Positions 26,711 through 35,373 of a stretch of DNA of 64,000 bases are shown one piece after another; the stretch's first letter is position 1, and the number at the start of each line of letters is the position of its first letter. This DNA comes from Luteococcus sanguinis (GTDB lineage Bacteria; Actinomycetota; Actinomycetes; Propionibacteriales; Propionibacteriaceae). The stretch is from positions 235,999 to 299,998 of the forward strand of contig NZ_BAAAKI010000001.1 of assembly GCF_039527675.1 (NCBI RefSeq), read 5' to 3'. The notes under the pieces are model-generated. The model was not told where the DNA came from and did not search any database. It saw only the letters and a list, made by a program, of their open reading frames with translations. The translations under genes were made by a program, and so were the position numbers.

Positions 26711-27828
26711 CCTGTGTAGAGCAACCACGCCCACCACAGGCCGGCGGCCAGGCTGCCCAACCAGACCAGCCCCATCACACCCCGCCAGACCAGCAGGTTG
26801 GCCGCGCTGCGCGGGCGCCAGGTGCTTGCCTGCCCCAGCAGCAGGTACAGCGGGAACCACAACAGCACCGCCCGGTTCACGCTCATGAACCAGTAGGAGG
26901 TGGCGAAGGCGACCACCTGGATGCCGACCCAACCGGCCTCCGGGATGCGGCGACGGGCCAGACAGGCGACCGACGTGGCCGTCCCGACCAGCATCGAGAT
27001 CACCTCCAGCGCGAAGACCTGCGCGACGCGAGGCCGGTCGGGCCAAGCGGACGGACGGGCGCTGTCGAGGGTGTTGCGCAGCGCGCCGAGCGGGGACGTG
27101 AAACCGCGCGCCCAGCCCGTCTGCTGGGCGTCCAACCAGGCCCGCCAGGAACCCGTCAGCTGGTGCAGGTGGGCGAAGTATCCGACGATCGCCAGCGCGG
27201 GAACGACGGCCAGCCCCACCCCGGCGAGCGAGCGACGCGCGTCCAGCTCGCCGCGGCGGTGGTCGGTCCAGGTCTGGGCCAGCGCCAGCAGGCCCAGTGC
27301 GCCGACCAGGAAGAGACCCGAGATCCGGAAGCTGCAGGCCAGCAGGCCAAGCAGCGCGGCACTCGTCCAGTCGCGGGAACGCGCGCGTTCCCAGGCCCAG
27401 AAGGCGGCAGCGCAGAACGGACCCTCGGTGTAGGCGACGGTGGTGAACACCGCCGTCGGGGCCGCCAGCCACCAGGCGGCGGCAAACCAACCGCCCATCC
27501 GGTACAGGGCGACGGCTGCCAGCCAGGAGGTGACCAGGCCGATCACCACCCCGAGCCCGCCCAACGGAAGGTCGAACCAGACGCCGACGCGCAACAGCAT
27601 CGGCAGGCCCGGGAAGAAGGCCTGGTCGATCTTCTCGGCGTAACCGTGCAGGGCGATGGCCTCGAAGTGCTGGACGTCCCAGGCCGAGATCACGTCGTGC
27701 AGGGAGCGTCCGGAGGTGCGCATCACGACCGCCGCCACCAGCGCGAACAGTGCGCGGGTGAGCAGGAAGAGGCCGGTGACCACAGCCAGGCCGTCCATCT
27801 GGCTGGCGCGGCGCGGTTCAGTCGTCAT
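26695..27828 (-). CDS. PIG-V-like GT-C mannosyltransferase family membrane protein
   Basis: A polytopic protein of 377 residues with about nine or ten membrane helices. The first extracytoplasmic loop has WDVQHFEAIALHGY near residue 50 and FFPGLPMLLR near 71, as in PIG-V-like proteins, where the Asp of the loop is catalytic. Such enzymes transfer a sugar from a polyprenyl-phosphate donor on the outer membrane face. The start overlaps the preceding gene's stop by 11 nt, so both are co-translated. Substrate is unknown; actinobacterial lipoglycan or glycoprotein mannosylation is the likely area. Confidence 0.72.
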   Translation of the reverse strand: MTTEPRRASQMDGLAVVTGLFLLTRALFALVAAVVMRTSGRSLHDVISAWDVQHFEAIALHGYAEKIDQAFFPGLPMLLRVGVWFDLPLGGLGVVIGLVTSWLAAVALYRMGGWFAAAWWLAAPTAVFTTVAYTEGPFCAAAFWAWERARSRDWTSAALLGLLACSFRISGLFLVGALGLLALAQTWTDHRRGELDARRSLAGVGLAVVPALAIVGYFAHLHQLTGSWRAWLDAQQTGWARGFTSPLGALRNTLDSARPSAWPDRPRVAQVFALEVISMLVGTATSVACLARRRIPEAGWVGIQVVAFATSYWFMSVNRAVLLWFPLYLLLGQASTWRPRSAANLLVWRGVMGLVWLGSLAAGLWWAWLLYTGQWAS

Positions 27829-29242
27829 CGGACATCAGGGAGATGGGTTCCCTGGCGTCGTCCACCATGCCCGCATCGGGTGCGTGGTCGAGCACGCCGC
27901 CGATCGGGTCGTCCACGAAGGGGACGCGTACCGGGTCGTCCCAGGGGTGGCGGATGTCGTGGATGACACGCTGGGCGATCCACAGCTGGGCGCCGACGCG
28001 CAGCACGATCGCCGCCCAGTAGACGACCTCGGGGCCGCCGTCACCGGGAGCGATCTGCCCGCCCAGGTGCCCCCAGACGGCCCACCAGTAGAGTGCCTCG
28101 GCGAGCGACCAGACAGCCATGTCCAGCACCTTCGGACGGGCGAGGGCCACCAGCGGCAGCAACCACAGCGCGTACTGCGGTGCGTAGACCTTGTTCAGCA
28201 CCAGGAAGCCGACCACCAGCAGCAGTACCACCTGCGCCACCCGCGGCCGGCGCGGGGCGCGGACCACCAACTGGGCCACTGCGGCAGTCCACACCAGCAT
28301 CGCCATCACGGTGACCAGCGTCAGCAGGGGGACGGACGACGTCACCGCCGGCAGGCCCCACTGGTCGAACAGGTACCAGACCGAGCCCATGTCGGCACCA
28401 CGGCGGTACCAGGCCTTGTAGTAGGCGAACCAGCCCTGGGGGGCGAGCGCGATGACGGGAATGTTGACGACCGCCCAGGTGCCGAGGGTGGCCACCGCGA
28501 ACCGCGCCATCGCCTTGTGTGTTCCGGCCCGGGCGCAGAGCATCCCGACCGCGAGGAGCACGAGCAGTGGGTAGAAACGAGCGGAGACCGCCAGCCCCAG
28601 CACCACCCCGGCCGCGGTGGGGCGACGCAGCGCCCACAACAGCAACGCCAGACTGGTAAGGGCGACGCCGAACAGGTCCCAGCTGACCAGACCGGCGGTG
28701 AACAGCGTCGGGGCTGCGACGACGAACATCGCGTCCCAGCTGCGCACCCGCCCTCGGATCGTGTCGGCCAACCCCGTGGCAGAGCCACGTCCCATCAGCA
28801 TCTGGCAACCGACCAGCAGCAGCAGACAGGCGAACAACAGCACGGCGTTGACCGCGAAGAAGGCATTCGCGCTGGCGAGGACGCGGGCCAGCGGCAGCTC
28901 GGGTTTGATCGGGAGCCCGAACCAGCCGGTGATGGTGCGCGCCAGCGTCATGAAGCCGCCGGTCAGCACCGGGTATTCCAGGTCCGTGACCTGTGAGTAG
29001 ACGCGCGCACCCTCCCAGAGCCGGCTGCCCTGGTAGGTGACCGGGATGTCGCTGTAGCACAGCCTCAGGAAGGGGTCGGGGGCGTCGTCAACCGACACCT
29101 GCTGGCAGGGGTGCTGGCGCCACCAGGTCAGCGACCAGACGATGGTCGCCAACGAGACGATCCACGGCAGCGGGTCGAACCAGATGCCAGCACGACGGCC
29201 ATGGGCGGCGACGGGCCCGCCCAGGCGTTCGTGTCTCGACAT
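27818..29242 (-). CDS. GT87/DUF2029-type polyprenol-dependent glycosyltransferase
   Basis: A 474-residue membrane protein with about ten to twelve helices. The first loop contains CYSDIPVTYQGSRLW and YSQVTDLEYPVLTGGFM (residues about 63-95); a conserved acidic residue followed by EYP is typical of GT87 (PimE-like, alpha-mannosyltransferase) proteins. A later loop has YAPQYALWLLPLVAL. The last about 40 residues are cytoplasmic and acidic. TAGGCT ends 7 nt before the ATG at 29242, supporting this start over an upstream GTG at 29275. First gene of a two-gene operon with the PIG-V-like protein. Confidence 0.75.
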   Translation of the reverse strand: MSRHERLGGPVAAHGRRAGIWFDPLPWIVSLATIVWSLTWWRQHPCQQVSVDDAPDPFLRLCYSDIPVTYQGSRLWEGARVYSQVTDLEYPVLTGGFMTLARTITGWFGLPIKPELPLARVLASANAFFAVNAVLLFACLLLLVGCQMLMGRGSATGLADTIRGRVRSWDAMFVVAAPTLFTAGLVSWDLFGVALTSLALLLWALRRPTAAGVVLGLAVSARFYPLLVLLAVGMLCARAGTHKAMARFAVATLGTWAVVNIPVIALAPQGWFAYYKAWYRRGADMGSVWYLFDQWGLPAVTSSVPLLTLVTVMAMLVWTAAVAQLVVRAPRRPRVAQVVLLLVVGFLVLNKVYAPQYALWLLPLVALARPKVLDMAVWSLAEALYWWAVWGHLGGQIAPGDGGPEVVYWAAIVLRVGAQLWIAQRVIHDIRHPWDDPVRVPFVDDPIGGVLDHAPDAGMVDDAREPISLMSDDD

Positions 29243-29249
29243 GGATGCG

Positions 29250-29255
29250 AGCCTA
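29250..29255 (-). promoter_or_regulatory. Putative -10 element of the leaderless GT87 gene
   Basis: TAGGCT on the reverse strand, 7 nt from the ATG at 29242. Confidence 0.45.
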
Positions 29256-29313
29256 TGCGAGCCCTCTACGGCCACGCTCCAGGAGCCCAGTGAGCTCAGG
29301 GCTCTCAGGGAGC

Positions 29314-31590
29314 TCAGGAGCCCGTTGCGGTCGGCTGCGCGGCCTGCGTGGTGGCAGCCGCCTGCGTCGTGGTGGCCCTGGTCGCGGTCCGGGTGGGCTG
29401 CGCCGCCTGGGTCGTGGTCGGGGCTGCCGCGGTGGACTGCGCCGTCGTCGTCTGGGGTGCTGCCGCGGTGGTGGTCTGTGCCGCGGCGGTCCGGGTGGTG
29501 GCCGTGGACGGGCTGGCACCACCCGAGGTCGTCTCCTGGGCGGAGGCCGACTCCGACGGCTGCTCGCTCTGGGTCTGGTCGGAGCTGCCCTGGCTGGAGG
29601 TGTCGGTCTGCTGCGTCTGCACCGGAGCCGGGGCAGGGTAGGCACCCGTGTTGACGCCCGCGGCGCTGTCGAACTGCTCGACCGGCAGTCCGTCCATGGC
29701 GGTCTCCATGTAGTCGCGCCAGGTCAGTGCGGGGTAGGTGCCACCGAAGAAGGTCGAGTCGTAGCTTCGCTTGTAGGGGTCGAGGGCCTGGTTGCCGTCG
29801 TCCCCGGCCACGTACATGACGGCCGTGGAGATCTGCTTGGTGTAGGCGACGAACCAGGCAGAGGTGATGATGTCCTCGCCGTTGCGGGTCAGGCCGTTGG
29901 TGCCGGTCTTGCCGGCGACGGGGTAGCTGCCGATCCGGGCATTGCCACCGGTGCCGTCGCTGACCACACTCTGCAGTGCGGAGGTGACGTCGCGGGTGAT
30001 GTCCTCGCGGATCTGGCTCTCGCCCTTGGTGTCGGCGGTGTAGACCACCTTGCCCTTGGCATCCTTCACCTGCGCGACGACGTGGTTGTCGACCTGCACG
30101 CCACCGTTGGCGATGGTCGCGTAGCCGCCGGCCTGCTCCAGCGGGCTGACCTCGGCCATGCCGAGCGCGATGCGGTTGTTCTCCTCCCAGCCCGCGCCCT
30201 TGGCGATGCCGGCGTCGTTCGCCGCCTTGACCACCTTGGCCGGGCCTCCGTCGATCGACTGGGTCATGTCGACGAAGGCGGTGTTGATGGAGTCCTGGAG
30301 GGCCTTCTTGAGCGTCACGCGTCCGTACTGGTAACTGAACTCGTTGCGCACCGGCACCCCGTCCCCATTGGGGGTGAAGGTGTTGCCGTTGAAGGTCGAA
30401 TAGAGGCTGTATCCCGAGCGCAGACCCGCGATGGTCGCGTAGGTCTTGAAGGTGGAGGCGGCCGGGCGATCGGTGGTGGCCCAGTTGCGCGAGTTCTTGA
30501 TGTAGTCGTCCCCGCCGTAGATGGCGAGCACCTCACCCGTCCCGACCTTCACGGAAGCGATCGTCGGGTGGATCTTGGACGCCTTGGAACCGCCGGCATT
30601 CGAGCCAACCTCCTTGGCGTACGACTGGCCCACCTCGACCGCCTTGTCCTGCAGCTTCTCGTCGAAGGTGGTGGTGACCTGCAGGCCCCCGCCCTCGACC
30701 TGGCTCTGGGTGAAGCCATGGCTCAGCAGCTCCTCCTGCACCATCTGCAGCAGGTAGCCGCGGGTGCCGGCCCAGCGCTGGTTGAGGGGGATGTCGGGGA
30801 ACTTGGGCAGCGCCTTGGCGTAGCTGTCGTGCTGCGCCTGGGTGATGTTGCCGGCCTGCAGCATGCCGTCCAGCACGTAGCGGTAGCGGTCGAGCAGCCG
30901 GGCGGTGTTGCCCTTCGCCGCCGAGGGATCCATCGCTGAAGGGTTGTTCAGCACGCTGGCCAGCACGGCGGCCTGCGGGACGGTGAGCTTGTTCGCATCC
31001 ACGTTGAAGTAGGAACGCGAGGCGGCCTGGATGCCGTAGGCGCCACGGCCGAAGTAGATGGTGTTGAGGTAGCCCTCGAGGATGTCCTCCTTGGACACCT
31101 CGCGGCCCAGCTTCACCGCCAGCGCCAGCTCGCGGAACTTGCGCGTCATGGTCCGGTCGCTGGTGAGGTAGAGGATCTTGATGTACTGCTGGGTGATCGT
31201 CGAGCCGCCCTGCACCTCGCCGCCGCGGGCGATGGTCCAGGCGGAACGGATGATGCCCTTGGGCGAGATGCCGCGGTCGGTCCAGAAGCTGCGGTTCTCG
31301 GCTGCGATGGCGGCCTGCTTGATGGAGTCCGGCATCGTCTTGTAGTCGATCGTCTGTCGGTTCTGGACGGCGAAGGAGCCGAGCTTGGTCTTCCCGTCGT
31401 TGTAGTACAGGAAGGTCGTGTTGGTCTGGAAGTCCTTGTTCGGGTCCGGCAACGTGGTGCGCTGGTAGAACACGAGGCTCGCGATGCTGGCGACCAGAGC
31501 CATGGCCAGAATCAGAGCCAGCAGGCCCAGCCCGATCCTCGACCACAGGGCGCGGTTCGAGCGCTGGTGGCGCTTGGGTCGGTCAGCCAT
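29314..31590 (-). CDS. Class A penicillin-binding protein (bifunctional)
   Basis: Polymerises and cross-links peptidoglycan outside the membrane. The 758 residues have one membrane helix (about 18-42). The GT51 glycosyltransferase has catalytic Glu99 in AAENRSFW and GGSTITQQ at 128-135. The transpeptidase has SxxK at Ser379-Lys382, SIN at 434-436 and KTG at 561-563. From about 660 a tail of about 95 residues is almost entirely Ala, Thr, Gln, Ser and Pro, likely extended or O-mannosylated. The start overlaps the DUF5318 stop by 8 nt. The family is secure, but the usual actinobacterial name (PonA) is not assigned since another paralog may exist. Confidence 0.93.
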   Translation of the reverse strand: MADRPKRHQRSNRALWSRIGLGLLALILAMALVASIASLVFYQRTTLPDPNKDFQTNTTFLYYNDGKTKLGSFAVQNRQTIDYKTMPDSIKQAAIAAENRSFWTDRGISPKGIIRSAWTIARGGEVQGGSTITQQYIKILYLTSDRTMTRKFRELALAVKLGREVSKEDILEGYLNTIYFGRGAYGIQAASRSYFNVDANKLTVPQAAVLASVLNNPSAMDPSAAKGNTARLLDRYRYVLDGMLQAGNITQAQHDSYAKALPKFPDIPLNQRWAGTRGYLLQMVQEELLSHGFTQSQVEGGGLQVTTTFDEKLQDKAVEVGQSYAKEVGSNAGGSKASKIHPTIASVKVGTGEVLAIYGGDDYIKNSRNWATTDRPAASTFKTYATIAGLRSGYSLYSTFNGNTFTPNGDGVPVRNEFSYQYGRVTLKKALQDSINTAFVDMTQSIDGGPAKVVKAANDAGIAKGAGWEENNRIALGMAEVSPLEQAGGYATIANGGVQVDNHVVAQVKDAKGKVVYTADTKGESQIREDITRDVTSALQSVVSDGTGGNARIGSYPVAGKTGTNGLTRNGEDIITSAWFVAYTKQISTAVMYVAGDDGNQALDPYKRSYDSTFFGGTYPALTWRDYMETAMDGLPVEQFDSAAGVNTGAYPAPAPVQTQQTDTSSQGSSDQTQSEQPSESASAQETTSGGASPSTATTRTAAAQTTTAAAPQTTTAQSTAAAPTTTQAAQPTRTATRATTTQAAATTQAAQPTATGS

Positions 31591-32002
31591 AGATGTCCTC
31601 CACAGTTGGCTCGCGCCGGGGCTTGCGACGTTTCTTGCCGTCGCCCAGCACGTAGGTGGTGATCAGGTGGTTCCAGCGGCAGTCGGGGCAGACCTCGACG
31701 ACGCGGACGGTGAACTCGCCGAACTCGTCCTGCATCTGTTCGAGTTCGGGGGTGGACTTGATGCGTCCGGAGTACTGGCCCAACTGGTCACCGAAGGTGT
31801 AGTTCAGGTTCAGCATCCGATCGCTGCCGCAGACGGGGCACTCCACGTCCGACTCCTCGCCGTGGTGCAGCGCGGCGCGCACCAGTAAGGGGTCGGCGTC
31901 GCAGGGTCCGTCCTCGGTGAACGAGCGGTCGGGACGGCGCATCTGTTCCAGGGCATGGCGTCGCTGCAGGGCATGACTCATCACCTGACGTTGCGACCAC
32001 AT
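31583..32002 (-). CDS. DUF5318 protein with zinc-ribbon-like Cys pairs
   Basis: The 139 residues starting MWSQRQVMSHALQRR match the actinobacterial DUF5318 pattern. CPVCG near 55 and CPDCRW near 105 form two CxxC pairs that probably bind zinc, and HLITTYVLGD near the end is conserved. It is habitually encoded just upstream of a class A PBP in actinobacteria, as here, with an 8-nt overlap. Its role is not known; a regulatory or assembly link to the PBP is the natural guess. TACCCT lies 7 nt before the ATG at 32002, which decides this start over a longer frame to 32113. Confidence 0.8.
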   Translation of the reverse strand: MWSQRQVMSHALQRRHALEQMRRPDRSFTEDGPCDADPLLVRAALHHGEESDVECPVCGSDRMLNLNYTFGDQLGQYSGRIKSTPELEQMQDEFGEFTVRVVEVCPDCRWNHLITTYVLGDGKKRRKPRREPTVEDIYG

Positions 32003-32009
32003 GACATAC

Positions 32010-32015
32010 AGGGTA
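32010..32015 (-). promoter_or_regulatory. Putative -10 element of the leaderless DUF5318-PBP operon
   Basis: TACCCT on the reverse strand, 7 nt from the ATG at 32002. Confidence 0.45.
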
Positions 32016-32191
32016 CGCAGCGCGTCCTGATCGCAAGCTGTGAGCGCGGGGACACGGGCAGGTCTGCTGGGAATCGGACGCCAGCGGTCCAGATCGGCGA
32101 TTGGATGCTTCAAACCTCACGATTCGTCCGGTTTTCAGTCGGGACGGCCACCCTGGGGCATCGACGGCGTGGGGACGTGCGTGGCACCGCG

Positions 32192-32197
32192 TAGGCT
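32192..32197 (+). promoter_or_regulatory. Putative -10 element of the leaderless class IV aminotransferase gene
   Basis: TAGGCT lies 7 nt before the GTG at 32205. Confidence 0.45.
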
Positions 32198-32204
32198 CCA
32201 TGCG

Positions 32205-33074
32205 GTGAAGAAGCGCAAGTTCAGACAGTTGACCGCCGTGATGGGTGAGGGGGTGCTGTCGCCCGGGGCCCCCGTGGTCGGTGCGGACGACCTGGGCCTG
32301 ACCCGCGGTGACGGCTGCTTCGACGCGACGCGGGTACACACGCATGACGACGGTGTCAGCGATGTGGACAACCTGGAGGCCCACCTGGCCCGGTTGAACC
32401 GTTCGATCGTCGGGCTGGGGGCGCAGCCGGACGACCTGGACGCTTGGCATGAGCTCGTCGACGAGGCCGTCGCCAGCTGGGCCTCCCCCGGCGAGGCAAC
32501 GCTCAAGATCATGTGGACCCGTGGTCTGGAGTCGGTCTCCTCCGACCCGGTGCGAATGCTCACCATCACCCCGATGACCGAGGTGGCGCTGGCCCAGCGC
32601 CATGGCATCAAGGTCACCACCCTCACCCGCGGGATGCCCTCGGACGCCTTCGCCGACGCCCCCTGGTTGCTCGGCGGCGTGAAGTCGCTCTCCTACGCCG
32701 TCAACAAGGCGGCCCTACGCGAGGCGAAGGCCCGCGGCGTCGACGACGTCCTGTTCACCAGCACGGACGGCTACTGCCTGGAGGGTCCCACCTCGGCGCT
32801 GCTCGTCCTGCGCGATGGCGTGCTGTACACGACGCCTCGCGGCGCCACCGGCGTGCTGGACTCGATCACCGCCGACATCATCTTCGATCGGGCACGCAAC
32901 AACGGCTGGCAGTGCGAGGACAAGCTGATGACCCCCAAGTGGGTCTCCAAGGCCGACTCGGCGTGGCTGGTCAGCTCGGTGCGTGGAGCAGCCCCGATCC
33001 TCGAACTGGACGGCAAACAGCTCGGCCTGGTGAACCAGGTGCACAAGAAGATCGTCCGCTGGGCCGGTTTCTGA
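32205..33074 (+). CDS. Class IV (branched-chain/PabC-like) aminotransferase fold protein
   Basis: PLP enzyme of 289 residues. The phosphate/Arg region LTRGDGCFDATRV is near 34 and the PLP lysine lies in GVKSLSYAVNKAALREAKARG near 170. The Glu of EGPTSALLVLRDG near 200 and the late SSVRGAAPI block are family features. The fold covers D-amino acid aminotransferase, branched-chain aminotransferase and 4-amino-4-deoxychorismate lyase (PabC). The short length and early TRGDGCF block favour PabC-like, i.e. p-aminobenzoate formation for folate. GTG start with a leaderless-type promoter. It stands alone between the PBP operon and tRNA-Ala. Confidence 0.75.
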   Translation: MKKRKFRQLTAVMGEGVLSPGAPVVGADDLGLTRGDGCFDATRVHTHDDGVSDVDNLEAHLARLNRSIVGLGAQPDDLDAWHELVDEAVASWASPGEATLKIMWTRGLESVSSDPVRMLTITPMTEVALAQRHGIKVTTLTRGMPSDAFADAPWLLGGVKSLSYAVNKAALREAKARGVDDVLFTSTDGYCLEGPTSALLVLRDGVLYTTPRGATGVLDSITADIIFDRARNNGWQCEDKLMTPKWVSKADSAWLVSSVRGAAPILELDGKQLGLVNQVHKKIVRWAGF

Positions 33075-33122
33075 GCTGACCGGCCGCGTCGCCCCAGTTC
33101 TGGGCTGGACGCAGTTCTGGGC

Positions 33123-33128
33123 TAGACT
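33123..33128 (+). promoter_or_regulatory. Putative -10 element of the tRNA-Ala gene
   Basis: TAGACT lies 11 nt before the tRNA. A 12-bp direct repeat CAGTTCTGGGCT (33095-33106 and 33112-33123) precedes and overlaps its start. Confidence 0.4.
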
Positions 33129-33139
33129 TCCCCCTCGCG

Positions 33140-33215
33140 GGGGCGTTGGCGCAGTTGGTAGCGCGATTGCTTTGCAAGCAATAGGCCACGGGTTCGAACC
33201 CCGTACGCTCCACCA
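33140..33215 (+). tRNA. tRNA-Ala (anticodon TGC), CCA encoded
   Basis: Acceptor GGGGCGT pairs with ACGCTCC (one G-T wobble). The D stem is GCGC/GCGC, anticodon stem ATTGC/GCAAT with loop TTTGCAA (anticodon TGC), and T arm ACGGG-TTCGAAC-CCCGT. Discriminator A and CCA are encoded (33212-33215). The 73-nt body is 33140-33212. Confidence 0.95.
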
Positions 33216-33231
33216 CCGTGCATGACCAGCA

Positions 33232-33260
33232 GGCCTCGACCGGATCATCCGGCCGGGGCC
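33232..33260 (+). terminator. Terminator hairpin of the tRNA-Ala gene
   Basis: GGCCTCGACCGGAT and ATCCGGCCGGGGCC pair over 14 bp with one wobble and one mismatch around a single C, 17 nt after the CCA. It implies the next gene starts downstream of it. Confidence 0.6.
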
Positions 33261-33283
33261 CTTGCCATTGGGCTTCGGGGACC

Positions 33284-34291
33284 GTGGACACCCCGACCCA
33301 GAACCCGACCCGGCGAGCCGCGAACACCCCGGCTGCCCGGCTGTTGGCGCTCAGCCTCGGACTGCTCACGACGCTGGTCTACTCACTGGCCGGTTTCCGG
33401 TTGTACGCGACCTTACGCAGCGGCATGGATCTGGCGATCTTCGACCAGGCGGTGCGCGAGCTCAGTCACTTCCGCGCCCCGACCAGCGCGATGAAGAGCC
33501 CCGGGATGAACCTCTTCGGCGACCACCTGCACCCCGTGATCGCGCTGGCGGCGCCCTTCTGCTGGATCTGGGACGACGCGCGGATGCTCATCGTGGTCCA
33601 GTCGCTGGCGATCGGGCTGACCGTCGCCATCCTCACCCTGACCGCCTCCCGGCACTTCCCAAGCCCGCGTGGGCTGGTGCTGTCGGGGGCGCTGGGGCTC
33701 TCGTTGGCCACTGCGCTGGGCGTCCAGTACGGAGCGCTGTTCGACTTCCACGAGGTGGCGCTGGGGATGCCGATCGTCGCGCTGGTGGTGGCGGCGCTTG
33801 CCTGGACCGCGCTGGCCGTCAAAATCATCATTCCCGCGCTCAGCCCGAACCATGCCTGGGCCTATGCCGGGGCGGTGCGTGGCATCGGGGAACAACTGCA
33901 CACGGCTTGGGTCGCCTTCGTCGTCGACCACAGCCTGACGCGGACGATCTCCCTGCTCGCGCTGCCCGTTGTCTTCGCCTGCTTGGCGTCCCCGCCGGTT
34001 CTGGCGCTGCTGCCTGGGCTCGCGTCCCGAGCCGTCACCGACAACCCCAACTACTGGCAGATCTTCAACCACTACAACCTGGTGCCGGCCACGATCGTCT
34101 CCTTCGCGGCACTGGACGGGCTGCGACGCCTTCGGGCGCACGCGCGGCTGCGGACCTCCGACTGGCGCCCGAAGCGTCGGGACATACTGGCCCCATGCCC
34201 GCCCACCCCCAGTCGTCCGACGAGCCGACCACCGATGGCCAGCCCATCCTCAGACTGGGCGTCGTGCTGGAGCCGCGCGCGGCCGAGTTGA
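33284..34291 (+). CDS. DUF2079 membrane protein, internally shortened and C-terminally truncated
   Basis: The first about 180 residues match DUF2079 proteins: membrane helix, then GMDLAIFDQAVREL and NLFGDHLHPVIALAAPFCWIW. These are usually about 450-550 residues; this one is 335. After MPIVALVVAALAW the expected charged loop (normally including a KED segment) is missing and the sequence jumps to VKIIIPALSPNHAWAY. The C-terminal region after about residue 300 becomes Pro/Ser-rich and overlaps the next gene by 97 nt, as expected of read-through into another frame. The GTG at 33284 is chosen because the tRNA terminator covers the earlier in-frame GTG at 33218. Probably a decaying gene. Function of the family is unknown. 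Confidence 0.6.
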   Translation: MDTPTQNPTRRAANTPAARLLALSLGLLTTLVYSLAGFRLYATLRSGMDLAIFDQAVRELSHFRAPTSAMKSPGMNLFGDHLHPVIALAAPFCWIWDDARMLIVVQSLAIGLTVAILTLTASRHFPSPRGLVLSGALGLSLATALGVQYGALFDFHEVALGMPIVALVVAALAWTALAVKIIIPALSPNHAWAYAGAVRGIGEQLHTAWVAFVVDHSLTRTISLLALPVVFACLASPPVLALLPGLASRAVTDNPNYWQIFNHYNLVPATIVSFAALDGLRRLRAHARLRTSDWRPKRRDILAPCPPTPSRPTSRPPMASPSSDWASCWSRARPS

Positions 34292-35307
34292 CGCGCGATA
34301 CCGTCGAGCAGACCCTGCCCGAGCAACTTGGCCAGCGCTTCCCGGGGGTCCGGTGGTCGGTGGAGGTCGTGCACGAGGTGTTGGCCCGGCGCACCGCCGA
34401 GCCGGCCGACCTGCTGGACTCGCTGCGCGACCGGATGCTCGACGCGGATTGGGACCTCGGCGTGGTGCTGACCGACGCGCCCCTCCGCGACGAGCACCGG
34501 GTGCTCGCCACCGTTGCCAGCCCCGTGCACCAAGTCGCTGCGGTATCGGTCCCTGCGTTGGGTCCGCTGGGTGTCCGGCGCCAGACGGAGGAATCGGTGG
34601 TCAGCGCCGTGGGCGCCCTGCTGGGGCTGGACGAGGACGATGAGGGACGGACGCTGGGCCGCCGGTTGCGCCAACTGGCCACCGACACCCGCGACCAGCC
34701 CGGCGACAGTTCCATCCAGTTCGCGGCCCGGGTGCTGGGCGGGAACATGCGCGTGCTGCTCGGCATGGTGCGCGCCAACCAACCGTGGCGACTGGCGCTG
34801 GGCCTGTCGCGGTCCTTGACGGTCGCTGCCGCCAGTGGGGTGGCGGCGCTCGTGGCCTCCGACCTGTGGTTGTTGTCCGCGTCCTACGGCCTGCTGCGGC
34901 TGGCCGCGCTCGGGCTCCTGTCGGTCACCGTCCTGACGGTGGCGCTGATGACCGGTGGCGGCCTGTGGGAACGGGCTCGCAACCGCCGGGAGCGCCAGCA
35001 GGTGATCCTGTTCAACGGCGCCACGCTGGCGACCGTCCTGATCGGCGTCTTCGTCTACTACCTCGCGTTGTTCGCGCTCTCGTGGTTGTGCGCGGTGCTG
35101 TTGGTGCAGGGTTCGGTCTACCAGGCATCGGTCGGACGCACGCTCGGGGCGGACGAGTACGGACGCCTCGCCTGGCTGACCGCCACCATCGCGCTCGTCG
35201 GTGGCGCACTGGGTGCTGGCATCGAGGACTACGACGACGTGCGCGACGCCGCCTACAGCCGCAGCAGCGAGGCGGCTGCGGTCTCGGACGGCACCGAACA
35301 GGGCTGA
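34195..35307 (+). CDS. Membrane protein of unknown function, upstream of the MoxR operon
   Basis: The 370 residues have a soluble N-terminal part (about 1-200) that starts LRLGVVLEPRAAELTRDTVEQ and contains DWDLGVVLTDAPLRD, and a membrane part with four to five helices (about 207-340). The C-terminus is an acidic tail (DYDDVRDAAYSRSSE). No family is recognised. CATACT lies 6 nt before the ATG, a partial match to the leaderless pattern. The next gene starts 66 nt further on in the same direction. A shared function with the DUF4129/MoxR operon is possible but unproven. Confidence 0.6.
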   Translation: MPAHPQSSDEPTTDGQPILRLGVVLEPRAAELTRDTVEQTLPEQLGQRFPGVRWSVEVVHEVLARRTAEPADLLDSLRDRMLDADWDLGVVLTDAPLRDEHRVLATVASPVHQVAAVSVPALGPLGVRRQTEESVVSAVGALLGLDEDDEGRTLGRRLRQLATDTRDQPGDSSIQFAARVLGGNMRVLLGMVRANQPWRLALGLSRSLTVAAASGVAALVASDLWLLSASYGLLRLAALGLLSVTVLTVALMTGGGLWERARNRRERQQVILFNGATLATVLIGVFVYYLALFALSWLCAVLLVQGSVYQASVGRTLGADEYGRLAWLTATIALVGGALGAGIEDYDDVRDAAYSRSSEAAAVSDGTEQG

Positions 35308-35373
35308 AACCGTCGGAGGCCGTTGTTAGGCTGCGAGCACGCTCGAGGATGCGGCTGCGGCAAGGGGGAACGC

